From the IMG/VR virus record IMGVR_UViG_3300042390_000047, positions 1 to 29,293 of that record: DNA of 29,293 nt; one strand, written 5' to 3'. The DNA comes from a virus. Within the stretch, counting starts at the first letter, position 1. Every line of letters starts with the position of its first letter. A program made the translations under genes and the position numbers. The notes below the pieces were generated by a model. It made no database searches, was not told where the DNA came from, and worked only from the letters and a program-made list of their open reading frames with translations. This document shows, piece by piece, positions 15,535-22,527 of the stretch.

Positions 15535-16215
15535 TTAGGCTAAACCTAAAGATTTACGATGTTGTGAGTAAATCTTACGGTGTTCTGGATTGCTCATGTT
15601 TAATTTTGAGATATCCAACTTTTCCGCTGATCCACTAGAGATATTTGTTCTAGTATTGGTAGTTGACGGTGAGGCCATCTTAAAGTGCGGATTCGAATCA
15701 AGGAAGCCGCGCACTAATTCTTCAACAGCAACAGGTTCACCCTTGTCGTTGTATCTGACTGAGCCTTTCTCATCTACTACTTCTACATCACCTTCAGAAT
15801 TCAATCTAACGTTCTGTGCTAGCAAGGCTTTGACCTGTTCAGCATTTACAGCATTGAACTTGGCCGCGGCACTTAATAAAGGAACATTAACCTTGTATTC
15901 TTTGATGACTGAATCTCTCTTTTGGATTTCAGCATCCTTTTTAGCAGCCATTTCTTGTAGAGTCTTTTCAAACTCTCCACGCTTGATCTGTTGTTCCTGT
16001 TGACGCTTTTCATAATCACTTTTGATGTTACGTAGCTCTTCAGGATCACCTAGGTCTTCATACTTGCTGGCATACTTCTTCTCTAATTGAGATTTAGTGC
16101 GAGCCAATATTGAGTTGACTTCATCTTGCGTAAATGTCTTAACTGCCTGTGCCTGACTTGCAGTTTCGCCTGCGGGATCAGTTCCCATGTCGTTTGCCAA
16201 TGTTGTATCGGTCAT
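15535..16215 (-). CDS. Capsid scaffolding protein (226 aa)
   Basis: This highly charged, helical protein directs head assembly and is removed before packaging. Residues 25-125 form a long coiled coil (KTFTQDEVNSILARTKSQLE, then KKYASKYEDLGDPEELRNIK, and KRQQEQQIKRGEFEKTLQEM). The C-terminal 25 residues are basic (ISKLNMSNPEHRKIYSQHRK), as expected of a part that docks on the capsid shell. It is the usual length for a GP20-type scaffold, and it is next to the major capsid protein. Start ATG at 16213-16215 with a GAGG site. A TATAAATA sequence lies about 60 bases upstream. Confidence 0.85.
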   Translation of the reverse strand: MTDTTLANDMGTDPAGETASQAQAVKTFTQDEVNSILARTKSQLEKKYASKYEDLGDPEELRNIKSDYEKRQQEQQIKRGEFEKTLQEMAAKKDAEIQKRDSVIKEYKVNVPLLSAAAKFNAVNAEQVKALLAQNVRLNSEGDVEVVDEKGSVRYNDKGEPVAVEELVRGFLDSNPHFKMASPSTTNTRTNISSGSAEKLDISKLNMSNPEHRKIYSQHRKSLGLA

Positions 16216-16274
16216 TGTTACCTCGCCTCATAAGAGTATTTTTTTTAAAGACACACCCTGTGCCTTTGGTTTAT

Positions 16275-16282
16275 TATTTATA
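16275..16282 (-). promoter_or_regulatory. TATAAATA, candidate late-type promoter element
   Basis: The minus strand reads GTCTATAAATAATAAACC between the holin-like and scaffold genes. The eight bases equal the consensus -10 element of T4 late promoters, although nothing else in this phage is T4-like. It stands 60 bases upstream of the scaffold start in a 101-base intergenic gap and would serve high capsid-gene expression. A weak hairpin (AGATAAG TCA TTTGTCT) precedes it. Confidence 0.35.
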
Positions 16283-16316
16283 GACAAATGACTTATCTGC
16301 CTAGAAAATGAATGAA

Positions 16317-16511
16317 TTAGCCGCTAAAAGTTGCGATAAAGTTTACAACAGCGGGCAATACCACGGCACCAACTAACAAGATGAGAATAGCCCATACTCG
16401 GCTGTCCATCTTTTCTAATCGTTTTTCGATGTTGTCAATGTCCTGTTGCATGTGTGCAAGATGATTGTCTTTAATTGTCTTAACTTCAGCGGCTAATTCT
16501 TTAATGTTCAT
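16317..16511 (-). CDS. Holin / XhlA-like small membrane protein (64 aa)
   Basis: The first 36 residues form a coiled coil (KEMAAEV-like start, then NHLAHMQQDIDNIEKRLEKM) and residues 37-60 form one hydrophobic membrane span (VWAILILLVGAVVLPAVVNF). This build, a soluble helix and then a single C-terminal span, is that of the haemolysin XhlA family and of some phage holins. It is the best candidate for the membrane part of lysis, but no endolysin is near. The ribosome site AAGGA lies within the end of the preceding nuclease gene. An alternative is a membrane anchor for another phage protein. Confidence 0.55.
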   Translation of the reverse strand: MNIKELAAEVKTIKDNHLAHMQQDIDNIEKRLEKMDSRVWAILILLVGAVVLPAVVNFIATFSG

Positions 16512-16512
16512 A

Positions 16513-16596
16513 TCAATATCCTTGCTTTTTAGGTGGCTTAGGACGCTTCTTGTTCTTGGCAGTTCTCATGCCTCGGACTGGTAGTGGGTTAGACAT
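16513..16596 (-). CDS. Possible basic 27-aa peptide from an internal start
   Basis: Within the last part of the nuclease ORF, in the same frame, an ATG at 16594-16596 is preceded by AAGGAGAAG at ideal spacing. That is a better ribosome site than the one at the full-length GTG start. The product is MSNPLPVRGMRTAKNKKRPK followed by PPKKQGY, very basic. It may be made alone, or the nuclease tail may simply carry it. Separate basic peptides ending in lysine-rich text are common next to phage packaging genes; their role is unknown. Confidence 0.5.
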   Translation of the reverse strand: MSNPLPVRGMRTAKNKKRPKPPKKQGY

Positions 16597-16899
16597 CTTC
16601 TTCTCCTTATGTGTTGGGTGAGTTATTTCAGTATGTATAGTCTCAATATACTGCATTAGATTGTTTGCAAATGTTCTTAGTCTGTCTCTGTTCATGCGAC
16701 TGCGGGGCATGTTGTTTTCTATCTTGCCCAGCATTGAGTTGCAGCCACGGTGTAAGACCTGTCTAAGTAAACCAGTCTTGTGATCATGATCCAACACAGC
16801 ATCATCTATAATTGCATCGCCACAAAGAGCACAGCAATTGTTTTGTTTTTCTAATTGCAGGAGTCTATAACTCTTGATTGCTGTGCTCTTTAGTTTCAC
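16513..16899 (-). CDS. Endonuclease VII-like HNH (His-Me finger) nuclease (128 aa)
   Basis: The protein matches the recombination endonuclease VII family (PF02945), which resolves branched DNA, an activity needed before packaging. It shows C23-x2-C26, then LDHDH at 36-40 with the catalytic pair D37/H38 region, then LLRQVLHRGCNSMLG. T4 endonuclease VII uses two Cys pairs for its zinc; here the second pair is H50-x2-C53, so one Cys is replaced by His, which still can bind zinc. Asn54 follows as in the family. The start is a GTG at 16897-16899 with GGGAG upstream. The last 27 residues may also be made alone. It lies between portal and scaffold. Confidence 0.82.
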   Translation of the reverse strand: MKLKSTAIKSYRLLQLEKQNNCCALCGDAIIDDAVLDHDHKTGLLRQVLHRGCNSMLGKIENNMPRSRMNRDRLRTFANNLMQYIETIHTEITHPTHKEKKMSNPLPVRGMRTAKNKKRPKPPKKQGY

Positions 16900-16914
16900 C
16901 GATTCGCTCCCGGT

Positions 16915-18471
16915 TTAATATTCTTCAACAGGTTCCCACTTGGCACACCAGAATACAGCACGAACTGGGGCATCAAACTTAGTGCAATAGAGTTCGCCTG
17001 GCTTGTAGTATTCACAGTTGCCACAGTTTTGGCCCGCTGGAACTTCTGCGTTAGTTGCTGGTTGGTATGCATTAGGCAAGTTGCTGTTGATCACTTCACC
17101 ATCTGGATATGTGCGGCCTACTTGTGGATTTGGATCAATGAATGTTAAATCACTTTTTTCTTCGCCCATCCACTCTAGGATGTGTTCATCTATCTTACGT
17201 AGCACAATAGGGTCAGTGGCAGTGTTCTTGGCCATTTGAAGTTGTTCAATCTCTTTGCCACTGTCACGAATGTTAAATGAACCTGGGTATTCAACTTCAC
17301 CCATCCACTGTTCACCTTGATAAAGGAACCATAAGTCCCACATCTGTTCTTCAGCAAGTTGGAGATTGTCTGCTTTCTCACTTAGACGTGCATTTAACAA
17401 CTGAAACTCTGTTTCCATAGCAACACCACTCATTGTTCTGCTTTCTGTAGCACGAACTGAACCAGTGTTGGCCATCTTGTCAATGGCATTAATAGCGTGT
17501 GTAATAGCACTTTGAATGCTGGATATTTCAGCACCGTTGAACTCTAATAGGAAAGGACGTAAGCCAGGATCCAAGTTCTCTGGCATATGAATGATAGCAC
17601 CAGCACCTGTGCCTGCAATGGTCTCTGGTGTCTTAACTAAACTTGGGTGACTGTCTAAACGGATTGTCTGTTCAATCTCACTGGTAGCATTGTAGATAAA
17701 CCGCTGTTGATCAGCAATGTCAGCAATGTCACTGATGCCAATGCCACGTGTAATGCTTCGACCATTGTAAACACACACTGCTGGTATCTTGCCTAGGCCG
17801 TTGACTTCTTCAAGGACTTCATTGATAACGCCTTTCTTGACATCTAATTCTGTAGTGACAATACGATCTTGATACCATTCCTTGACTACACGCACATCAC
17901 CATTGCTGTCTTCAAGATAACGAATGTAGGTTAGTTCATAACGGCCCATAGCGTTGCGGCTCCAAGTCCAGTCTAACATGGTCAAGGGTGTTAGCAAACT
18001 CACATAAGGACGAACGCCTGACGCCTGTTCATCAGCAACAGTTTGAGCACCAACATTGGGCTTGGCAACCATGATCCAGCAGTGTCCGAATACTGAACTC
18101 CAAGTGGCAACATCTTTCATAAAACTGTTTAGGCTGCGTCCATCTAGGTCCGCATCACGTAGAAACATTTCAAGTTCAAATGACTCTGTGTTGTTGCTGA
18201 AGTCTCTTTCAGGCTGTTCACGGAATAAGAAACTGTTGTAGACCTGTATCACTGATTGACAGTGATTTTCTAAGGGAGTCGTCTTAAGTCTTGCTGAGTA
18301 TTCACTGGCAGTTTCCAGTTGATAGCGTGTAAGATGTCCAGCATTGCGGTATTCTTCTCCACCCACATAACTTTCCAGCAGATAAGTCCATTGATCCTTG
18401 TAGGCATCATAGAGTTTGTTGCCCGTCATCAGTGCGGCTATTTCGGTGCTGAGTGTTTGTATTGCGTCCAT
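16915..18471 (-). CDS. Portal protein with a C-terminal Cys cluster (518 aa)
   Basis: The protein forms the DNA entry ring at one capsid vertex. It has RYQLETASEYSARLKTTPLE, then VIQVYNSFLFREQPERDF and further SVFGHCWIMVAKPNVG, which fits the DUF4055-type portal family. The wing and stem parts follow (IADIADQQRFIYNATSEIEQ, then VAMETEFQLLNARLSEKADN). It lies 16 bases downstream of the large terminase, the standard order. The oddity is the last 36 residues, which carry C483-x2-C486-x9-C496-x12-C509 with text CEYYKPGELYC and FWCAKW, a likely metal site placed at the end of the portal. Start ATG at 18469-18471 with AAGGA upstream. Confidence 0.9.
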   Translation of the reverse strand: MDAIQTLSTEIAALMTGNKLYDAYKDQWTYLLESYVGGEEYRNAGHLTRYQLETASEYSARLKTTPLENHCQSVIQVYNSFLFREQPERDFSNNTESFELEMFLRDADLDGRSLNSFMKDVATWSSVFGHCWIMVAKPNVGAQTVADEQASGVRPYVSLLTPLTMLDWTWSRNAMGRYELTYIRYLEDSNGDVRVVKEWYQDRIVTTELDVKKGVINEVLEEVNGLGKIPAVCVYNGRSITRGIGISDIADIADQQRFIYNATSEIEQTIRLDSHPSLVKTPETIAGTGAGAIIHMPENLDPGLRPFLLEFNGAEISSIQSAITHAINAIDKMANTGSVRATESRTMSGVAMETEFQLLNARLSEKADNLQLAEEQMWDLWFLYQGEQWMGEVEYPGSFNIRDSGKEIEQLQMAKNTATDPIVLRKIDEHILEWMGEEKSDLTFIDPNPQVGRTYPDGEVINSNLPNAYQPATNAEVPAGQNCGNCEYYKPGELYCTKFDAPVRAVFWCAKWEPVEEY

Positions 18472-18487
18472 TTAATTCTTGTCCTTG

Positions 18488-19726
18488 TTATGCTAGAGCG
18501 TGTCCCCAGCGTTGTGGTTTTAATAAGTTAGGATCCACGTCTCTCTTCAACGGGAACATATAATCTATACAGTAACTGGCAGCGTCAAACATATGATCAA
18601 AGCCTGAATCCTTGTCTGGTATCTGTGTGCCAGGTTTGTATTGGAACTTCTCTAAACAGTCTATTGTATATTTACATTTATTAGATATAAACATGCGAAT
18701 ATCACCATTTGCTGATCTCAATCTAGCATTGTAACTGTTGATTCTGTCACGGACTGCATTGTGTCTACTAGGGGCTTTGACAGTAAAGCCTGCGTTGGTG
18801 AGAATCGTAAAGTCAGTTTGACCTCCAGCTGACGTTTTCCTTTGCCGCCCAGCAGGATCGGGATAGCAAACGATTTTACTCTTTGGATATCTATTTTTAA
18901 GTTCATCAGCAAGTTCCTGTGTGTTTGAGTTCTCCATGTGTATTTCATCTACTTGATACATGACATTACCTTGTTGCACGAATATAGCGGCTGTGATAGG
19001 GCTTACGTTAAAGTCCATGCCCACGTGCAATAAAGATAAATCAGGAGTCAGCAGTTCTTTGATATGATCCTTGCGATCAAACTCCCAAGCCACAAGGCTT
19101 TGTCCAACTACAAAACTGGCTTCAAACTCTTGCTTGAACTGTTGTTCTGTCATTTCACTGCGAGCAGCCTGGATCTCACTTTCAGGAACAAAGCCGCCTT
19201 GCAGTGTGGTATATTGGAAACTGGCCCAACTATCTGGATGTGACTCAGCCATGTTAAACATGTCAAATGCCCAATTGTTTTTTCCTACGGGTGTGGTGAT
19301 AAACAGTGCTGACCCTTGTTGATCTGCCAATGCTGGTCGGATCACAGTGTCCCAAGTTTCACTGTCCATAAATGCAAACTCATCGAATATGGCTGCTGAA
19401 AGTGAGACACCACGTAGACTATCTGGATTGTCAGCACCTTTGAGACTTATGGTGCTGCCGTTCTTCAAATAGAATTCTAAATTGGTTTCATTGATCTTCT
19501 TTACCCAACGTAGGTCCAACAGTTTCTCTTTAAGACGTTTAAAAATAATAGTGCGACTCATTCTGTATGTGGGACTGATGTAGTAAACATCTTTGCCAGG
19601 CTCTCTGGCTACCTTGCACATCTCACGAATGGCCAATGTTGTTTTACCCCAACGACGCCCAGCTATGACAACACGAAATCGCTTGTCACAGTCAGCTACT
19701 GTTTGTTGCGTGGCACTTAGGGGCAT
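18488..19726 (-). CDS. terL: Terminase large subunit (412 aa)
   Basis: This is the packaging motor and nuclease. The ATPase domain shows Walker A GRRWGKTT at residues 23-30, Walker B AAIFDEF with D115/E116, and the coupling motif ITTP at 143-146. The RNase H-like nuclease domain shows HVGMDFN (D238), VCYPDPAG (D290) and, near the end, FDHMFDAASYCIDYM with its late acidic residue. At 412 residues it is of compact length. Its start ATG lies 10 bases inside the end of the methyltransferase gene upstream; no good ribosome site is visible, so it may be coupled to that gene. The small subunit is 1.3 kb further upstream, separated by two methyltransferases. Confidence 0.95.
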   Translation of the reverse strand: MPLSATQQTVADCDKRFRVVIAGRRWGKTTLAIREMCKVAREPGKDVYYISPTYRMSRTIIFKRLKEKLLDLRWVKKINETNLEFYLKNGSTISLKGADNPDSLRGVSLSAAIFDEFAFMDSETWDTVIRPALADQQGSALFITTPVGKNNWAFDMFNMAESHPDSWASFQYTTLQGGFVPESEIQAARSEMTEQQFKQEFEASFVVGQSLVAWEFDRKDHIKELLTPDLSLLHVGMDFNVSPITAAIFVQQGNVMYQVDEIHMENSNTQELADELKNRYPKSKIVCYPDPAGRQRKTSAGGQTDFTILTNAGFTVKAPSRHNAVRDRINSYNARLRSANGDIRMFISNKCKYTIDCLEKFQYKPGTQIPDKDSGFDHMFDAASYCIDYMFPLKRDVDPNLLKPQRWGHALA

Positions 19727-20445
19727 TGTGCTAATTCTTGACCAAAGGTGTTGTATGCGTGAACGTTCTGTTCAAAGCCAATAAAGTTTCTTTGTAATTT
19801 ATTGGCTGCGGCACCTGTTGAAAAACTACCAGCAAATGGATCTAACACTGTGTCACCAGGCTTACTGCTGTATTCTATAAACTTTTCTATAAAACCTACT
19901 GGCAGTTGATTCTTATTCTTAACTGTGTTGGGTTGATATTCTCTAGTGAGTTTCTGAACACTGAGTCTGTCATTGTAACTTTGTCGAGTATCACTAGTTC
20001 TAGCCTGCCCATTGAAGTAAGTTCGTTTGCTTTTACCCCAGTAAAGCACATGATAGTGACTGCTGACCCATTTATTTTTTGTATAGACACCAAATGAGTA
20101 TTCAGCAATGATATGATTGATTTCACGCATGTCTGTGCTGTGTAATGCGTTTAGAATATGATGTAGGTTTGAATATCCACTGACAATATACATACTGCCT
20201 GTGGGTTTTAATATTCTACTGCATTCTGTGATCCATTCTCTACAAAAATCACCATAAAGATCTCGGTCTATGTCAATGTAACCAACTACAACTTTACTTT
20301 CGTCTCGGTTGTAATGTCGATCAAGTTCGGCACCATCAATACCGTAAGGAGGATCTGTAAAAATCAAGTCCACTGATGCTGTGGGTATATTTTTTAATCC
20401 CTGTCGGCAGTCTTGATTATATGTTTGATATGTCATTGAAAGCAT
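19717..20445 (-). CDS. DNA N6-adenine/N4-cytosine methyltransferase (242 aa)
   Basis: This is a SAM-dependent DNA methyltransferase of the N6_N4_Mtase family (PF01555). The catalytic motif DPPYG is at residues 31-35, and the SAM-binding motif DPFAGSFSTG is near the C-terminus, an order typical of the beta class, with the target region between. The common form of the second motif is FxGxG; here the second Gly is Phe (FAGSF), a small departure. It starts at 20445 within a TAATG overlap with the MT-A70 gene; an ATG at 20436 is also possible. No restriction enzyme is adjacent, so it most likely protects the phage DNA or controls packaging or expression. Confidence 0.88.
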   Translation of the reverse strand: MLSMTYQTYNQDCRQGLKNIPTASVDLIFTDPPYGIDGAELDRHYNRDESKVVVGYIDIDRDLYGDFCREWITECSRILKPTGSMYIVSGYSNLHHILNALHSTDMREINHIIAEYSFGVYTKNKWVSSHYHVLYWGKSKRTYFNGQARTSDTRQSYNDRLSVQKLTREYQPNTVKNKNQLPVGFIEKFIEYSSKPGDTVLDPFAGSFSTGAAANKLQRNFIGFEQNVHAYNTFGQELAQCP

Positions 20446-20981
20446 TAGATATCACAGTCAACTTCATTGCCCCAACAGTGCCATCCTGTGTAGGGTTCAC
20501 GTGCAAACATTTCTAGTTTCTTCTGTGTGGGAAACATACGTGTGATACGATCCTGGACTTCACGTGGCTTTTCACTGTGACGTCCTCTAGGCCATTCAAC
20601 TACCTGTCGTTCATTGCGTGTGCCACGAGGCTGTGGTATACGGCCCTTTTTAAAGCACAGCACGGGTTCTGTCTGTGTCATAGTGTAGAAGCCAGGATTG
20701 GTCTTCATCTTGTGCCATATAAAGGGGGTATGCACATAACGAAATCCCCATGCTTCACCCAAACGCACTGCTTGATTAAGGTGAGGCCATGAACTCCACA
20801 TGAACAAAAGACAATCATCTTCTGCCCAATCAATAGGATGTATTTGATCAATCATTTGATCCACAGTCATAGTTGGATAGTGCTTGAGGGCACCACCACT
20901 GTCTTTCTTGCCCCGGCCACCATGCTGTGTTTGTCCGCCGTAGTCCCAAGGTGGATCACATATTATAATATCGTATTTCAT
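20445..20981 (-). CDS. MT-A70 family adenine N6-methyltransferase (178 aa)
   Basis: The catalytic motif DPPW lies at residues 9-12 (DIIICDPPWDYGG), which with the later text CLLFMWSSWPHLNQAVRLGE, FIWHKMKTNPGF and GNEVDCDI identifies the MT-A70 family (PF05063). Phage members methylate adenine in DNA. The 178-residue length is typical. The start shares one base with the stop of the 33-residue membrane peptide (TGATG) and the stop overlaps the next methyltransferase, so three genes are coupled. It is placed between the two terminase subunits, suggesting a link between methylation and DNA choice at packaging, or simply a defence role. Confidence 0.9.
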   Translation of the reverse strand: MKYDIIICDPPWDYGGQTQHGGRGKKDSGGALKHYPTMTVDQMIDQIHPIDWAEDDCLLFMWSSWPHLNQAVRLGEAWGFRYVHTPFIWHKMKTNPGFYTMTQTEPVLCFKKGRIPQPRGTRNERQVVEWPRGRHSEKPREVQDRITRMFPTQKKLEMFAREPYTGWHCWGNEVDCDI

Positions 20982-21082
20982 CAGTTAAACAGTATTCTAC
21001 AAAACGCTTGACCTAAGTAAACACCAATGCCTACTAAGAATCCAAACAAAATAAACGTCAATGACTCCACTGTGAACTTCAT
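20981..21082 (-). CDS. Small membrane peptide (33 aa)
   Basis: The ORF begins MKFTVESLTFILFGFLVGIG and continues VYLGQAFCRILFN, one hydrophobic span of about 19 residues with a few charges at each end. The start overlaps the small terminase stop (ATGA) and the stop overlaps the MT-A70 start (TGATG), so it is held in a chain of coupled genes, which argues it is real despite the length. I know no family. It might take part in lysis (a holin- or pinholin-size peptide) or be a membrane regulator; neither can be shown. Confidence 0.6.
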   Translation of the reverse strand: MKFTVESLTFILFGFLVGIGVYLGQAFCRILFN

Positions 21083-21549
21083 TCCTGATCATTCCAGGGT
21101 AAAGGTTGTCGATCTTCACTGTCTAATGGGTTATCACTCATGCCCAACATGTTCTTGGCTAGGAAGATCTGCAAGGCTGCATTGCCACCTAGTGCGTTCT
21201 TAAACATGGCATGACGCAGTTGTGTCTTCATTTCCTGGCGTCCTTTGGCTATGATATCCGTAAAGTTGTATCTTAAGGTGTCATAAGCAATGTCAAACCA
21301 AGTGGCTATTTCTCTGTCAGTGCAGCCCAGTGCGGCCAGTTTGAATACTTCTTCTGGGGTCACCACACGCTTGCGCATGCCACGACCTACTTCATAGCCA
21401 TAGACTTCTACAGCCACCAGTTGTTTAGGCTTGTTGCCAGTCTTTGAGGGATTAACTGACTCTACAGCCAATGGTATAACTTCAGTGTATTCTTCTGAAG
21501 GTGCCTTGGGTGCGTGTGCTGTGATGGCTCCGCTGTCTATTATTGTCAT
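21079..21549 (-). CDS. terS: Terminase small subunit (156 aa)
   Basis: The small subunit recognises phage DNA and hands it to the large subunit. The central part has a helix-turn-helix (TPEEVFKLAALGCTDREIA, then TWFDIAYDTLRYNFTDI), followed by an oligomerisation part KGRQEMKTQLRHAMFKNALG and GNAALQIFLAKNMLGM. This last form, GNxxxQIFLAKNxLG, is typical of phage small terminases. The tail is acidic and disordered. The start at 21549 has no clear ribosome site; the sequence CATAAATACAAG stands directly before the ATG, suggesting that transcription may begin next to the start codon. Confidence 0.88.
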   Translation of the reverse strand: MTIIDSGAITAHAPKAPSEEYTEVIPLAVESVNPSKTGNKPKQLVAVEVYGYEVGRGMRKRVVTPEEVFKLAALGCTDREIATWFDIAYDTLRYNFTDIIAKGRQEMKTQLRHAMFKNALGGNAALQIFLAKNMLGMSDNPLDSEDRQPLPWNDQE

Positions 21550-21552
21550 CTT

Positions 21553-21561
21553 GTATTTATG
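21553..21561 (-). promoter_or_regulatory. CATAAATAC motif just before terS
   Basis: The minus strand reads CATAAATACAAGATG, with the last three bases being the terS start. The text AAATACAAGATG (12 bases) is repeated before the gene starting at 22243. Both stand after terminators. Confidence 0.45.
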
Positions 21562-21599
21562 AGACTCTAAAATAAACCCTGTGATATTGACTGTTTTTC

Positions 21600-21634
21600 A
21601 AACAAAAGCCCCTAGACCTTTTGGATCTAGAGGC
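21600..21634 (-). terminator. Terminator upstream of terS
   Basis: The minus strand forms GCCTCTAGATCC AAAA GGTCTAGGGGC, a stem of 11 pairs including one G-T and one bulged base, followed by TTTTGTTT. It stands 45 bases past the stop of the gene ending at 21679. It closes the operon of small genes and isolates terS. The 129-base gap that contains it (21550-21678) holds no other gene that I can support. Confidence 0.85.
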
Positions 21635-21678
21635 AGTTGCGTTAACGGAGTTTTATAGCAATGTCAGTTACTATGAAT

Positions 21679-21891
21679 TTATTTAGTCAAACTCTGTTTA
21701 ATCATGGCTATTTCGGCCTTGAGTCTTGTGATTTCTCGCTGTTGTTCATTGATCAACTTGTTGAGTCTATTGTGCTGTGTGCAGATCACTGAGATGGCAG
21801 TGTCATGATTGTTGTGGCTGTTGATCAATTGATTGGTATTGTGTTTCAATAACTGAAGATCGCCTAGAGGATCAAATTGTGGATCTAGCAT
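21679..21891 (-). CDS. Unknown coiled-coil protein (70 aa)
   Basis: The protein begins MLDPQFDPLGDLQLLKHNTN and ends in a clear heptad helix (NRLNKLINEQQREITRLKAE, then IAMIKQSLTK). Its start is inside the previous gene (20-base overlap), so translation is coupled. It has no catalytic motif or membrane span. The position just upstream of the terminase operon is the only clue. A small DNA-binding cofactor or an assembly protein is possible, but I do not recognise it. Confidence 0.6.
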   Translation of the reverse strand: MLDPQFDPLGDLQLLKHNTNQLINSHNNHDTAISVICTQHNRLNKLINEQQREITRLKAEIAMIKQSLTK

Positions 21892-22243
21892 TTCTCAGTC
21901 TCTCCATTTTGTATTCGTTGGCTCTACGCAGTTGGTCTAGTCTTGTGATTATTTCACAGTTGTCAACGCTCCATTCTGCTGAGATATCTTTTCTTGTCAA
22001 CACTAGACTTTCGGGCTGTCGACCTCTGTTCAAGAAGTCCATGGGGTTATGCCATATGCTCTGCCAATCTTCAAAGGTCAATTCATAGGGTTCTCGGCGA
22101 AATCTGCACTGTGCTCTGTGCTTGTGCCATGCATAGAACAGTTCATGCTGATGCGGATCTGGACCACTGATCCAGTTTTCTGGTGTGGTCTTACGTGTTC
22201 TTCCCGTTAGGCTTTTGCTGCCTGGCACATACTTGTATTGCAT
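21872..22243 (-). CDS. Conserved phage protein of unknown function (123 aa)
   Basis: The protein has text ENWISGPDPHQHELFYAWHK, RREPYELTFEDWQSIW and ENCEIITRLDQLRR-like end (the sequence is VDNCEIITRLDQ). This pattern (W-x-GPDP-x-H, raQ-x-RxE-W-LTFEDW, then R-D-W-x-NCxIITR) recalls a widespread protein of cyanophages and other marine phages whose function is not known; the final part is reminiscent of DNA-binding endings of HNH-type proteins but lacks the nuclease residues. I set the start at the ATG 22241-22243; the longer TTG reading from 22264 would begin in the terminator tail. AAATACAAG stands directly upstream. Confidence 0.65.
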   Translation of the reverse strand: MQYKYVPGSKSLTGRTRKTTPENWISGPDPHQHELFYAWHKHRAQCRFRREPYELTFEDWQSIWHNPMDFLNRGRQPESLVLTRKDISAEWSVDNCEIITRLDQLRRANEYKMERLRNARSTI

Positions 22244-22246
22244 CTT

Positions 22247-22255
22247 GTATTTAAC
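22247..22255 (-). promoter_or_regulatory. GTTAAATAC motif before the 123-aa gene
   Basis: The minus strand reads GTTAAATACAAGATG. The first 11 bases recur at 24334-24324 and AAATACAAGATG recurs before terS. It begins directly after the poly-T end of a terminator, leaving no room for a usual -35 element outside the terminator. Confidence 0.45.
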
Positions 22256-22287
22256 TAAAAACAAAAAAGCCCACAGAATTATGGGCT
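22256..22287 (-). terminator. Terminator after the 70-aa gene ending at 22315
   Basis: The stem AGCCCA with TGGGCT has an eight-base loop, and is followed on the minus strand by TTTTTTGTTTTTAG. This is a strong rho-independent terminator 27 bases past the stop codon. It ends the operon that starts at the sigma70-like promoter. Confidence 0.9.
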
Positions 22288-22314
22288 AAAACTTCAAACT
22301 TGCCAGAAAGAGTT

Positions 22315-22527
22315 TTATTTTATATAACCAAGGTCATAAAGCATTTTAGCATATTCTTGTTCTTTCTGTTTAAACTGTTTGACTAAAAACATATGATGAT
22401 CCTGCTTGGCTTTGCAGTAACTGATGTTGGCCATTATGGCTTCACGGCTTAGATTGGGTTTAGGATCTTGTGGCATGTTGATATTATACTGTTTTGTTAA
22501 TGGTTTGTCATTGTTTCTGGCTGTCAT
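22315..22527 (-). CDS. Unknown small helical protein (70 aa)
   Basis: I place the start at the ATG 22525-22527, in an ATGA overlap with the upstream gene; a 10-residue longer reading exists but has no ribosome site. The protein (MTARNNDKPLTKQYNINMPQ onward) is polar with a helical second half (NISYCKAKQDHHMFLVKQFK, then QKEQEYAKMLYDLGYIK). No domain is recognised. It is the last gene of the 23914-22315 operon, before the terminator, so it is likely made early with the others. Confidence 0.6.
   Translation of the reverse strand: MTARNNDKPLTKQYNINMPQDPKPNLSREAIMANISYCKAKQDHHMFLVKQFKQKEQEYAKMLYDLGYIK

Noticed and set aside
15590-16003. Plus-strand ORF of 137 residues opposite the scaffold gene
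   Set aside because: It is antisense to the scaffold coiled coil, with no ribosome site and no recognisable family.
16317-16511. Firm call as holin
   Set aside because: Topology fits XhlA-like proteins and holins, but there is no neighbouring endolysin, so it is kept only as a candidate.
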